Position numbers and translations under genes: made by a program. From DASQQQ01 sp036390995 (GTDB lineage Bacteria; Actinomycetota; UBA4738; HRBIN12), in the NCBI GenBank assembly GCA_036390995.1, contig DASWAT010000059.1:1-50304 (forward strand): DNA of 50,304 nt. Reading direction: 5' to 3'. The stretch's first letter is position 1. The number at the start of each line of letters is the position of its first letter. The notes under the pieces are model-generated. The model had not been told where the DNA came from, searched no databases, and saw only the letters and a list, made by a program, of their open reading frames with translations. Below, in pieces: positions 41,616 through 49,478 of the stretch.

Positions 41616-41623
41616 CAAGTCAA
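41595..41623 (-). promoter_or_regulatory. Promoter of the mraZ-dcw operon
   Basis: On the minus strand TTGACT (41618-41623) and GATAAG (41595-41600) are 17 bases apart. Transcription would start near 41588, about 27 bases before the mraZ GTG. The spacer and start overlap the MraZ boxes. Confidence 0.6.
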
Positions 41624-41704
41624 GCTGCGCAGGTAAAGAAGGGTCAATGGATGTGAAGATCAGTTAGGAACAGAGGTGTCGATGGGTCACGCGGGAGCGC
41701 TGAT

Positions 41705-41731
41705 GCGCCCGAGCGCCCAAGCGCCCGAGCG
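41705..41731 (+). repeat. 8-base tandem repeat between the HNH gene and mraZ
   Basis: Three and a half copies of GCGCCCRA (GCGCCCGA, GCGCCCAA, GCGCCCGA, GCG) lie just after the HNH stop codon. A further copy with flanking bases occurs inside the 3' end of the HNH gene at 41765-41777, suggesting local duplication. Confidence 0.7.
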
Positions 41732-41733
41732 AA

Positions 41734-42216
41734 TCAGATCAGGAAAGGCTCCCACTCGGGCTCCAAGCGCCCGAGCGAGAGACGGAATCCATCTGCCGGT
41801 GCGGTGGGGCGCCGAGCCAAGCGTAGGCCGGTGTCCTCTGGGCGGCGGTTCTCCTTCCGCGAGTTGCACCGGCGGCAAGCGGCCACGACGTTGTCCCAGG
41901 TATGGGAGCCGCCTTTGGACCTCGGCACCACGTGGTCCAGGTTCTCCGCGGGTGCCCCGCAGTACTGGCAGGTCCACCCATCGCGCGCGAAGACGGCCCT
42001 GCGGGTGAGCGGAGCCTCAGCTCGGTACGGGATCTTGACGAAGTACCGGAGCCGGACCACCGAAGGAGCCTCGAGCTCGATCCGCTCCGCGTGGAACACC
42101 ATACCGTTCGAGACCAGCACCTCTGCCTTGTCCTTCAGGACGAGGACCACCGCGCGCCGTGCAGTCACCACTGCCAGCGGTTGGTGCGACACGTTCAGTA
42201 CGAGAGCTCGTCCCAT
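41734..42216 (-). CDS. HNH endonuclease family protein
   Basis: A 160-residue protein with an N-terminal domain (LVLNVSHQPLAVVTARRAVV and RYFVKIPYR) and a C-terminal HNH zinc-bound nuclease motif: CQYCGAPAENLDHVVPRSKG, then GSHTWDNVVAACRRCNSRKE. Two CxxC pairs bind zinc; His and Asn of the HNH motif are present. Small HNH proteins of this kind are widespread in actinobacteria and cyanobacteria; their biological target is not known. I start at the ATG at 42216; earlier in-frame codons lack homology. A TATACT box lies 17 bases upstream. Confidence 0.85.
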   Translation of the reverse strand: MGRALVLNVSHQPLAVVTARRAVVLVLKDKAEVLVSNGMVFHAERIELEAPSVVRLRYFVKIPYRAEAPLTRRAVFARDGWTCQYCGAPAENLDHVVPRSKGGSHTWDNVVAACRRCNSRKENRRPEDTGLRLARRPTAPADGFRLSLGRLEPEWEPFLI

Positions 42217-42605
42217 GGCCAGGGTTGAAGCGAGTATAGCGAGCGGCCTCGGCGGACCTGCCCGAGGTCCTTGCATCCGACGAATCCCAGGGTTGTAATC
42301 CTGCACGAAGGCGGCGGGTGACCGTCTCCGAGATCGGGACGCCTGGAGTAGCGAAAAAGGGGCCGCGCGGGGCGTCCGGCAACTCGGATGCGGAGCTCGC
42401 CGCCTTCGTCGTACGACCACCCACGGTTCACGCGCCTGCGTGGACGCGCCGGACCCGAGGGCACCACGCCCCGGCCACCCACGTCTGATCGAGATGGACC
42501 ATGGTGGCCACGGCGCCTGCGAACAGGGCAGGAAGCCGAAAGGAACCGGAGGACGGCAGGATACGTACTCCCGGTAAGATGGATTTCCGGGCCGGGGAGG
42601 TGGTC
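42217..42605. other. Divergent intergenic region between the HNH gene and moxR
   Basis: About 390 bases with no gene I can support. It contains the HNH -10 box, small GC hairpins (for example CCTCGG at 42247-42252 with CCGAGG at 42262-42267), and near the moxR side a GGAAC (42542-42546) and CGTAC (42564-42568) pair 17 bases apart that resembles an ECF sigma factor promoter. The moxR frame is open through part of this stretch, so the N-terminus of MoxR could begin earlier at the ATG at 42579 or 42501. Confidence 0.5.
42233..42238 (-). promoter_or_regulatory. -10 box of the HNH gene promoter
   Basis: TATACT on the minus strand, 17 bases before the ATG at 42216. No convincing -35 was found, so the site is tentative and implies a leader of only about 10 bases. 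Confidence 0.35.
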
Positions 42606-43580
42606 GTGGAGACTCGGGAGACCTCGCAGGACTGGCAGCGCTTCGCCGAACGCTTCCATCAGATCGAGACGAACGTCGAGAAGGTCGTTCAGGGCAAGCA
42701 CCGGGAGATCCGGTTGGCCCTCGGAACCCTCGTCGCCGAGGGGCACGCCCTCATCGAGGACGTCCCCGGCGTGGGCAAGACGATGCTGGCCAAGGCGATC
42801 GCCCGTTCGATCGACTGCTCCTTCCGCCGGATCCAGTTCACCCCCGACCTGCTGCCCACGGACATCACCGGCGTGAACGTCTTCAACCAGGAGCGCGGTG
42901 ACTTCGAGTTCAAGCCGGGCGCGATCTTCGCCAACATCGTGCTCGGTGACGAGATCAACCGGGCCAGCCCCAAGACGCAATCGGCGCTGCTCGAATGCAT
43001 GGAGGAGCGCCAGGTCACGATCGACACCGAGACGTACCAGCTCGGCCAGCCGTTCATGGTGATCGCCACCCAGAACCCGATCGAGCACGAAGGAACCTAT
43101 CCGCTCCCCGAGGCGCAGCTCGACCGGTTCATGATGCGGATCGCGATCGGCTACCCCTCGACGGAGGTGGAGGCCGAGATCCTCGCGACGCACGGCGTGC
43201 GGTCCACGCTCACGGACATCGGGCCGGTCACCGATGCGCTCGGGGTGCGCGACATGATCGAGCAGGCACGACGGGTGCACGTCTCGCCACCCGTTCGCCG
43301 GTACATCGTCGACCTCGCCGAAGCCACCCGGAACCACCCGGACGTGTACCTCGGCGCCAGCCCCAGGGCGTCCATCATGCTCCTGCGGGCCTCGCGGGCC
43401 ATCGCGGCCGCCGAGGAACGCGACTACGTGATCCCCGACGACGTGAAAGGTCTGACTGTGCCGGTGCTGGCCCACCGGGTCATCGTCACCGCCGACGCGG
43501 TGATGGGCGGCCGCACCACCGGCGCCATCCTGGAAGAGCTCCTCCAGGAGGTCCCGGTGCCGGTCTCCGGGAAGGCCTGA
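42606..43580 (+). CDS. MoxR-family AAA+ ATPase
   Basis: A 324-residue AAA+ ATPase thought to act as a chaperone for a partner of the DUF58/VWA type. It has Walker A EDVPGVGKTMLAKAIARS, IQFTPDLLPTDITGVNVFNQ, Walker B VLGDEINRASPKTQSALLEC, sensor ATQNPIEHEGTYPLPEAQLD and RASRAIAAAEERDYVIPDD. The GTG at 42606 has GGGGAGG five bases upstream, so I prefer it to the in-frame ATG codons at 42501 and 42579. First gene of a three-gene operon. Confidence 0.93.
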   Translation: METRETSQDWQRFAERFHQIETNVEKVVQGKHREIRLALGTLVAEGHALIEDVPGVGKTMLAKAIARSIDCSFRRIQFTPDLLPTDITGVNVFNQERGDFEFKPGAIFANIVLGDEINRASPKTQSALLECMEERQVTIDTETYQLGQPFMVIATQNPIEHEGTYPLPEAQLDRFMMRIAIGYPSTEVEAEILATHGVRSTLTDIGPVTDALGVRDMIEQARRVHVSPPVRRYIVDLAEATRNHPDVYLGASPRASIMLLRASRAIAAAEERDYVIPDDVKGLTVPVLAHRVIVTADAVMGGRTTGAILEELLQEVPVPVSGKA

Positions 43581-43581
43581 C

Positions 43582-44811
43582 GTGCCCTCCGGCCGCGGCG
43601 TCCTCGTGTTCGTCGCCGGAATCGCCCTGTGGCTCGCCGCTCGCGTGGCCGGTTCCCCGGCCCTGCACATCGTGGCCGTTGGCTTGGTGGTCCTGCCGTT
43701 CGCGGCCGCGCTGTTCGCGCGGTGGGGGCGCCAGCGTTTGTCGGTGCGCAGGCGCCTGTCGGATCAGCGGGTCGCACCGGGCCGTCGCGTCACCGTGGAG
43801 CTTGAGGTGGAGAACGAAGCGCCCGCCTCGACCTCGTTCCTGCTGCTCGAGGACCATGTGCCCTCGGCCCTGGGCAGGCCCGCACGGCTGGTGGTGGCCG
43901 GCGTTCCCCCGAGAGGCAAGCAGCGGGCCTCCTACTCACTGGTCGCGCAGTCGCGGGGACGGTACCTCCTGGGACCCCTCACCATCGACGTGGCCGATCC
44001 GTTCGCGCTCACGAGGATGCGTGTCGAGTTCGATCACCGCGACGAGCTGGTGGTCACCCCGGAGATCGAGGAGCTGGAGCGGGGACCCGCCTCCCCCTTC
44101 GGGATGACGAGCGGCCTGTCCATGGCCAGGCACCTGTTCCGCACCGGCGCGGAGTTCTACACGATGCGCCAGTATCAGCAGGGGGACGACCTGCGACGGA
44201 TCCACTGGCCGAGCGTGGCCCGCACGCACCAGCTGATGATCCGGCAGGACGAATCCACCCGCCGATCGACGGCCGTGGTCTTCCTGGACACGCGCGAGTC
44301 GGCCGTCGGCCAGATCCATGCCCCCGCCTTCGAGAAGTGCGTCTCGGCGGCGGCGTCGATGGGCGTGCTCCTGGCCCGCTACGGGTTCTCGGTGCGGCTG
44401 GCGACGTCCCAGACGCACCCGGTCGCGGTGACCGAGGAGCGGTTGCTGGACACGCTCGCCGGGGTGGCCCACCACTCCTCGAGGGCCCTGTCGGCCGGAC
44501 TCACCCGGCTACGTTCGGCGGCCGCCGCCGATACGACCCTGATCGTCGTCACAGCGCCGCCACCCCCCACCGAGCTCACCTCGCTGATCCGTGCGGGCTC
44601 GGCGTTCGGACCCAAGCTCGCGATCCTCGTCTACCCGGTGGACCCGGACACGTTGCCTCCCGAGCGACAGTCGCAGCTCGAGGGGCGGGCGTCCTCCGCC
44701 CGGCTCTCCATGTCCCGGGCCGGATGGGATGTCCTGGTCCTGCCGCCGTCCGGAAGGTTGCGTGAGGTATGGCAGCGAAGCAGGAACTCGCTTCCCGCGC
44801 TCAGCGGCTGA
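43582..44811 (+). CDS. DUF58 domain-containing protein
   Basis: A 409-residue membrane-anchored protein of the DUF58 family. Two hydrophobic segments at the N-terminus (VLVFVAGIALWLAARVAG and LHIVAVGLVVLPFAAALFA) precede a beta-rich region, then the hallmark EFYTMRQYQQGDDLRRIHWP and SVARTHQLMIRQDESTRR, and a VWA-like C-terminal half. GTG start one base after the moxR stop. It overlaps the transglutaminase gene by 43 bases. The trio MoxR-DUF58-transglutaminase is a recurrent module of unknown exact function. Confidence 0.93.
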   Translation: MPSGRGVLVFVAGIALWLAARVAGSPALHIVAVGLVVLPFAAALFARWGRQRLSVRRRLSDQRVAPGRRVTVELEVENEAPASTSFLLLEDHVPSALGRPARLVVAGVPPRGKQRASYSLVAQSRGRYLLGPLTIDVADPFALTRMRVEFDHRDELVVTPEIEELERGPASPFGMTSGLSMARHLFRTGAEFYTMRQYQQGDDLRRIHWPSVARTHQLMIRQDESTRRSTAVVFLDTRESAVGQIHAPAFEKCVSAAASMGVLLARYGFSVRLATSQTHPVAVTEERLLDTLAGVAHHSSRALSAGLTRLRSAAAADTTLIVVTAPPPPTELTSLIRAGSAFGPKLAILVYPVDPDTLPPERQSQLEGRASSARLSMSRAGWDVLVLPPSGRLREVWQRSRNSLPALSG

Positions 44812-47066
44812 CCTCGCTCGGAGCCATCGCGCTCCTGGCGCTGGCCACGTCGGTCGCGTTCGGCCGCGTCTACGCGGGTCACACGGCGATCTGGAAGCTC
44901 CTGGCCGCCGCGGCGGTCTCGCTCGCGGTCGCCGCGCTCTTCGAGCGTCGGAGCCTCCTGCTCGCCACGCTCGCGAGCGCGGTCTTGCTGGTCGCGGCGA
45001 TCGGGCTCCTGATCTTCCCCAAGACCACGTGGTACGGCTTGCCCCTGGGCGAGACCCTGTCGGCGATCCGGGCCGCTCTCGGCAGGGTGGGCGAGCAGGC
45101 GCGTGTCCAGGTGGCGCCGACGCCTCCCCTCGCACCCCTGATGCTGGCCGGGATGACGGCGGTGTGGACCGCGGTGTTCTCCGCCCACGCGCTTGCCGTC
45201 CGGGCGGGAAGCCCGCTCCTGGCCATCCTGCCGCCCGTGGCGCTGGTCGGTTTCGCCGACACGGTGCTCGAGGACGGCGCCCGCCCCGGCTACGCCCTCC
45301 TGTTCCTGGGCGCGGCGCTCCTGGTCGTCTTCCTGGACGGCCTCCGCCGGATCCGGCAGTGGGGCCCGATCTGGACCTGGCACGGCCGGGAGCGGGCCGT
45401 GACCCGCGCCACCACGTCCGGAGCCCGCAAGGTGGCGCTGGCGGCCGTCACCGTGGCGGCACTCGCCCCGGGCATCCTGCCGGGGTTCCGGTCCGGCGCC
45501 CTGGTCGACTTCTCCACGTCGAACGGAGACCGGGTGCGTCTGGATCCCTTCGTGTCGATCAAAGCCCAGCTCCAGGAGCGGACCCCCATCGACCTGTTCA
45601 AGGTGACCTCCGTCGACGATCAGGGGGATCCCGTTCCCACCTACTGGCGGCTCTACGCGCTGGACAGGTTCGACGGCGTCACGTGGAGCAGCTCGGATCC
45701 CCGGGGCACCCGGGGGCAGGTGATCCAGAGCCCCGCGACCTTCCCCCTGTTCGTCGGGGCCGACGTTCCGACCGTCCAGCAGCGGTACCAGATCCTCACG
45801 GACATCCGCGATCCGCGACTGCCCATGGCCTACCCGCCGCAGTCGCTCGAACTCCCCCTCGGGGCCGTCCGGTACAACCAGGACCTGGTCTCCGCGGCCG
45901 CCCCCGAGGATCTGGGCGCCGGGCTCGAGTACACGGTCACGTCCCGCCAGCTGCTCCCCGCACCGGACCAGCTGAACCTCGTGGCGTTCGCGTCGCCGTC
46001 GGTGTATGGACAGTACGCGACCCTTCCCGGCGCCGTGCCGCCCGAGGTCGGGCAGCTCGCCCGCCAGTGGACCCGGAGCGCGCGAACCCCGTACGAGGCC
46101 GTGTACACCATCCAGCAGCACCTCCTGTCGCCACCGTTCACGTACAGCCTGGACGTCAAGCCCCGAGCCGACGCCGGCGCGCTGGTGGACTTCCTGACCA
46201 AGACCCACAAGGGCTTCTGCCAGCAGTTCGCGACCACGATGGCCGTGATGGTCCGCGAGCTCGGCCTCCCCGCTCGCGTGGTGGTCGGCTTCCTGCCGGG
46301 CAAGCTGTCCGGCGATACGTTCACGGTCTCGACCGAGCAGGCCCACAGCTGGGTCGAAGTGCTCTTCCCCGGGTACGGATGGCTGCCCTTCGACCCCACC
46401 CCAGGACGCACGAAGCCGCCGGCGCCCGCGGGCTCCTACCTGAACCCGGTCGCCTCGACGAACGGGGGCGGGGGCACCGGCACCGGGACCGAGAGCGACC
46501 TCGGCGGCGGGCAGACCAACACGTGTCAGAGCGGCCTCCCCGGGCAGCTGTGCAAGAGCGATCCGGTCCTGAACGACCCGAGCAGGCCGAGCCGCGGCGG
46601 CCCCGGTGACCTCGGCCCGCTCGGCACGGGGCGGTCTCCGGGACCGAGCCCCTACCGCATCCTCCTGTGGGTACTGGCCGTATCGGCGGCGCTCCTCCTC
46701 CTGCTCTTCCCCGTGGTCAAGGGCATGTGGAGGCGTTCGATGGTCCGGCGGGTCCGCGACCCCCGCGAGCTCGTCCTGGCGGCCTACCGGGTGTTCGACG
46801 GGGAGGCGGCCGATCTGGGGCTGGGGCGGGGCGAGGGCGAGACCCTGGCCGAGCACCGGGATCGCCTGGTGGCGCGGGTGCGCTTCTCGGACGGCCACCT
46901 CGAGCGTCTCACGGGCGTCGCGTCCACGGCCGCCTACTCGGGAAAGCCGGTCGACGCGAGCGCTTCCCGCGAGGCCCTGCGGGACGCCCGGGTCGCTATC
47001 CGCGATCTCCGCAAGCATGCCGGACCGGTCCGCCGGATCCTCGGGATCTACCGTCCCGGCGTCTGA
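44769..47066 (+). CDS. Membrane-anchored transglutaminase-like protein (TgpA family)
   Basis: A 765-residue protein with about six N-terminal membrane spans (residues 10-240), a large extracytoplasmic domain, and a transglutaminase core with the triad C484 (GFCQQFATTMAVMVREL), H526 (EQAHSWVEVLFPGYGWLPFD) and D542. A Gly-rich linker, a further membrane span (ILLWVLAVSAALLLLLFPVV) and a cytoplasmic DUF4129-like C-terminus follow. Function in actinobacteria is unknown; a role in cell-surface processing is likely. The ATG lies 43 bases inside the DUF58 gene. Confidence 0.92.
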   Translation: MAAKQELASRAQRLTSLGAIALLALATSVAFGRVYAGHTAIWKLLAAAAVSLAVAALFERRSLLLATLASAVLLVAAIGLLIFPKTTWYGLPLGETLSAIRAALGRVGEQARVQVAPTPPLAPLMLAGMTAVWTAVFSAHALAVRAGSPLLAILPPVALVGFADTVLEDGARPGYALLFLGAALLVVFLDGLRRIRQWGPIWTWHGRERAVTRATTSGARKVALAAVTVAALAPGILPGFRSGALVDFSTSNGDRVRLDPFVSIKAQLQERTPIDLFKVTSVDDQGDPVPTYWRLYALDRFDGVTWSSSDPRGTRGQVIQSPATFPLFVGADVPTVQQRYQILTDIRDPRLPMAYPPQSLELPLGAVRYNQDLVSAAAPEDLGAGLEYTVTSRQLLPAPDQLNLVAFASPSVYGQYATLPGAVPPEVGQLARQWTRSARTPYEAVYTIQQHLLSPPFTYSLDVKPRADAGALVDFLTKTHKGFCQQFATTMAVMVRELGLPARVVVGFLPGKLSGDTFTVSTEQAHSWVEVLFPGYGWLPFDPTPGRTKPPAPAGSYLNPVASTNGGGGTGTGTESDLGGGQTNTCQSGLPGQLCKSDPVLNDPSRPSRGGPGDLGPLGTGRSPGPSPYRILLWVLAVSAALLLLLFPVVKGMWRRSMVRRVRDPRELVLAAYRVFDGEAADLGLGRGEGETLAEHRDRLVARVRFSDGHLERLTGVASTAAYSGKPVDASASREALRDARVAIRDLRKHAGPVRRILGIYRPGV

Positions 47067-47093
47067 GCAGCCTGTTCCGCCTCCGGCGCGGGC

Positions 47094-47576
47094 TCAGCGA
47101 CCGGTCTGCGCGTGGGCCGCCGCTTCCCGCAGCGCCCGGACGAACCGGTCTCGATCCTCGCGGAACTGCCCGACCTTCGCGTCCAGACCGCTCGCGATCT
47201 CGTCGATGGCGACGAAGAACGCGAGCTGCCCATCCTTCAGCGCATCGAGGATCTCACCGCTTCGACGCGCGATCTTGAAGATGCTCTGCCCGTCGGTGAT
47301 GAGCTTCACCTCGGACAGGTGCCGGTCGAGGGCAGCCCGCTTGTTCAGGTACTCCCATGCCCTCCGGACCCGCTGCAGGGACATGCCCCCGTCCAGGAGG
47401 GACTTCACCACCTTCAGCGCCACCAGGTCACGGAATCCGTACATGCGAGGGACCCCGGGACGACCGCCGGTTCCCTGGACCGACGGCCGTACCAACCCGA
47501 TCTGATCCCAGTAGCGGAGCTGCCGTGGCGTGCATCCGGTGAACCTCGTTGCCTGATGTGCCGTGAACCCCTCCAT
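47094..47576 (-). CDS. MerR-family transcriptional regulator
   Basis: A 160-residue regulator. The N-terminal winged helix reads TAHQATRFTGCTPRQLRYWD, QIGLVRPSVQGTGGRPGVPR, MYGFRDLVALKVVKSLLDGG and MSLQRVRRAWEYLN, typical of MerR proteins. The C-terminal part (about 80 residues) has no metal-binding cysteines. The ATG at 47576 is chosen since the HTH starts directly after it; an ATG 14 codons earlier is possible. It converges on the transglutaminase gene with a 27-base gap. Confidence 0.85.
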   Translation of the reverse strand: MEGFTAHQATRFTGCTPRQLRYWDQIGLVRPSVQGTGGRPGVPRMYGFRDLVALKVVKSLLDGGMSLQRVRRAWEYLNKRAALDRHLSEVKLITDGQSIFKIARRSGEILDALKDGQLAFFVAIDEIASGLDAKVGQFREDRDRFVRALREAAAHAQTGR

Positions 47577-47646
47577 AGGACGTGCGCCCTCCGACCACCC
47601 GTCATACACCAGCACCACGGCGGTCCGCCGACGCGCGAAACAAGCC

Positions 47647-47667
47647 CGTCACGCGATCGACGTCACG
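47647..47667 (-). repeat. Direct repeat of CGTCACG upstream of merR
   Basis: CGTCACG occurs at 47647-47653 and 47661-47667, separated by CGATCGA, in the 205-base gap between the DUF3040 and merR genes. It is a possible operator, perhaps for the MerR protein itself; the spacing is 14 bases. No strong promoter was found beside it. Confidence 0.35.
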
Positions 47668-47781
47668 CCCCGAGGGGAAGTGAGCGTTGTTGTACTGCGG
47701 GACCGGGCGCCTGGCAAGCGCGCTGCACGTTCCCGTCGTGCGAACGCGAAGTCGAGGGGGATCGCGACGGCGGCCGAAGGG

Positions 47782-48153
47782 TCAGCTCTCGGGCGACTGC
47801 GGATCCCCGCGCATCCGGCCGGACAGACGGGCGAGCAGTCCTGCGATCGAGAACCTGCCGGACTGCTGGATGGCGCGCACCTGGTCCTTGCCGAGCTGCT
47901 TCAGGTACCGGTACACGAGGAGTGCGGAGACGAGCATCACGCCGAACCCGCCGATCGCCACCCACAGCGAGACGGGGAACAGCATGAGCATCACGAAGCC
48001 GGCGAGGAACGCGATCGAGGCCCACCGGATCCGCCGAGCCAGGTGGGTGTACAGGGACGTTCGGGAGACCGCCTCGACAAGGCGCGGATCCTCCTCGGCA
48101 AGGTTCTTCTCGATCTCCTCGAGGATGTGCTGCTCGTGCTCGGAGAGAGGCAT
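47782..48153 (-). CDS. DUF3040 membrane protein
   Basis: A 123-residue protein with the DUF3040 hallmark MPLSEHEQHILEEIEKNLAE and EDPRLVEAV at the N-terminus, then two membrane spans (ASIAFLAGFVMLMLFPVSLW and VAIGGFGVMLVSALLVYRYL) and a basic tail. The family is restricted to actinobacteria and its function is unknown; it often sits near dinB and the dcw cluster. The ATG at 48153 follows GGTAGGAG. Confidence 0.9.
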   Translation of the reverse strand: MPLSEHEQHILEEIEKNLAEEDPRLVEAVSRTSLYTHLARRIRWASIAFLAGFVMLMLFPVSLWVAIGGFGVMLVSALLVYRYLKQLGKDQVRAIQQSGRFSIAGLLARLSGRMRGDPQSPES

Positions 48154-48180
48154 CGCTCCTACCTTCGGGACGGCAAAGCC

Positions 48181-48210
48181 ATTATAGGAAGGACATCGGT
48201 TCCGGATGAA
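48181..48210 (-). promoter_or_regulatory. Promoter of the DUF3040 gene
   Basis: A perfect TATAAT (48181-48186) on the minus strand with a weak TTCATC (48205-48210) 18 bases upstream; the start near 48174 leaves a leader of about 20 bases. Confidence 0.55.
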
Positions 48211-48225
48211 GGGTCTTTACCCTTC
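48208..48225 (-). terminator. Stem-loop after dinB
   Basis: GAAGGGT, loop CTTT, ACCCTTC forms a 7-base stem 19 bases after the dinB stop. It overlaps the -35 box of the DUF3040 promoter. No T-run follows, so termination is uncertain. Confidence 0.45.
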
Positions 48226-48244
48226 GGCGCATGCTAGGGGACGC

Positions 48245-49426
48245 TCACCGCCCGCGGCGGCGCTCAAGGAGCGAGGCGGGAAGCGCCGCCCCCCGACCGA
48301 ACCGGCGCTCGATGCGGTCGACCGCCCGCTCCACGTCGCCCCACCGCTCCCCCCGGAGCAAGGCGAGCTGCTCCGCGCCGGCCGGAACCAGCCCGGTGGC
48401 GGCGACGCCGAGCAGCCGTACCCGGCGGCGCGCTCCCGGCAGCCCTCGGTAGAGCTCCGTGGCGATCTGGTAGAGATCGGCGGCGACGTCCGTGGCCTCG
48501 GACAGGGTACGTGACCTCGTGAGCGTGGTGAAGTTCGCCAGGCGAACCTTGAGGACGACGGTCCGGGTCCGGTAGCCGTCTTCCCGCAGGCGTGCCGCCA
48601 CCTTGTGGGAGAGCGCCAGCGCCTCCCGCAGCAGGTCCTCCTCGGCGTCGAGGTCGGTGTCGAAGGTTTCCTCGTGCGAGACCGACTTCGGCGGCTCGTA
48701 GGGCACGACGGCCCGGTCGTCCACCCCTAGGGCAAGATCTCGGAGGTCCCTCGCGTGCTGCTCGCCGATCAGCCGGCCGAGCACGGCTGGCGGGATCCGA
48801 CCGAGGTCACCGACGGTTCGGACCCCCAGCCGGGAGAGGACATCCATGGTCTTCTCCCCCACGCCCCAGATGGCCCGGGCCGGGAGGGGCTCCAGGAACG
48901 ACGCCACCTCCCCGGCGCGGACCACCACCAAGCCGTCGGGCTTTGCACGGCGGGAGGCCAACTTGGCCAGCAGCTTGTTGGGAGCGACTCCCACCGAGCA
49001 GCTCACCCCGACGTCCGAGCGGACCTGCCGGCGGATGCGCTCGGCGATCCGATCGGGCGGACCGAACAGCAAGGCGGCTCCGGCCACGTCGAGGAAGGCC
49101 TCGTCCAGCGCGATGGGCTCGACGAGCGGCGTGAAAGACAGGAGGATCTCACGGAACCTGTTCGAGTGAGCACGGTACGCTTCGAAGTCCGGCGGCACGA
49201 ACACCGCGTCGGGACACAGGCGCCGCGCCCGGACCGCCGGCATGGCGCTCCGGACGCCGAATGCCCTGGCCTCGTACGAGGCGGACATCACCACGCCGCG
49301 CGCGCCCGCCCCGCCGACCACCACGGGCTTACCGGCCAGCGACGGATCCTTCAGGACCTCGACCGAGGCGTAGAACGCGTCGAGGTCGACGTGGAGGATC
49401 GGTTCGGCGGCTCGGGCGGGGCTCAC
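48245..49426 (-). CDS. dinB: DNA polymerase IV (Y-family)
   Basis: Translesion polymerase, 393 residues. The catalytic acids are all present: LHVDLDAFYASVE (D14, D16) and IALDEAFLDV (D108, E109), so this is an active DinB and not ImuB. Other features are SYEARAFGVRSAMP, SCSVGVAPNKLLAKLAS, and a little-finger domain with a QLALL beta-clamp-like motif. The GTG at 49426 has no strong ribosome site. It follows the DnaE2-like gene by about 50 bases. Confidence 0.94.
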   Translation of the reverse strand: MSPARAAEPILHVDLDAFYASVEVLKDPSLAGKPVVVGGAGARGVVMSASYEARAFGVRSAMPAVRARRLCPDAVFVPPDFEAYRAHSNRFREILLSFTPLVEPIALDEAFLDVAGAALLFGPPDRIAERIRRQVRSDVGVSCSVGVAPNKLLAKLASRRAKPDGLVVVRAGEVASFLEPLPARAIWGVGEKTMDVLSRLGVRTVGDLGRIPPAVLGRLIGEQHARDLRDLALGVDDRAVVPYEPPKSVSHEETFDTDLDAEEDLLREALALSHKVAARLREDGYRTRTVVLKVRLANFTTLTRSRTLSEATDVAADLYQIATELYRGLPGARRRVRLLGVAATGLVPAGAEQLALLRGERWGDVERAVDRIERRFGRGAALPASLLERRRGR

Positions 49427-49478
49427 GGGTCGTCGGGCCGCGGTCCCACGGTCCCCTCCTTCCCCTTCCTCGATCCGG

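Noticed and set aside
41127..41618. 163-residue MraZ starting at 41618
   Set aside because: This start would lie inside the -35 box and operator boxes; the GTG at 41561 has the ribosome site.
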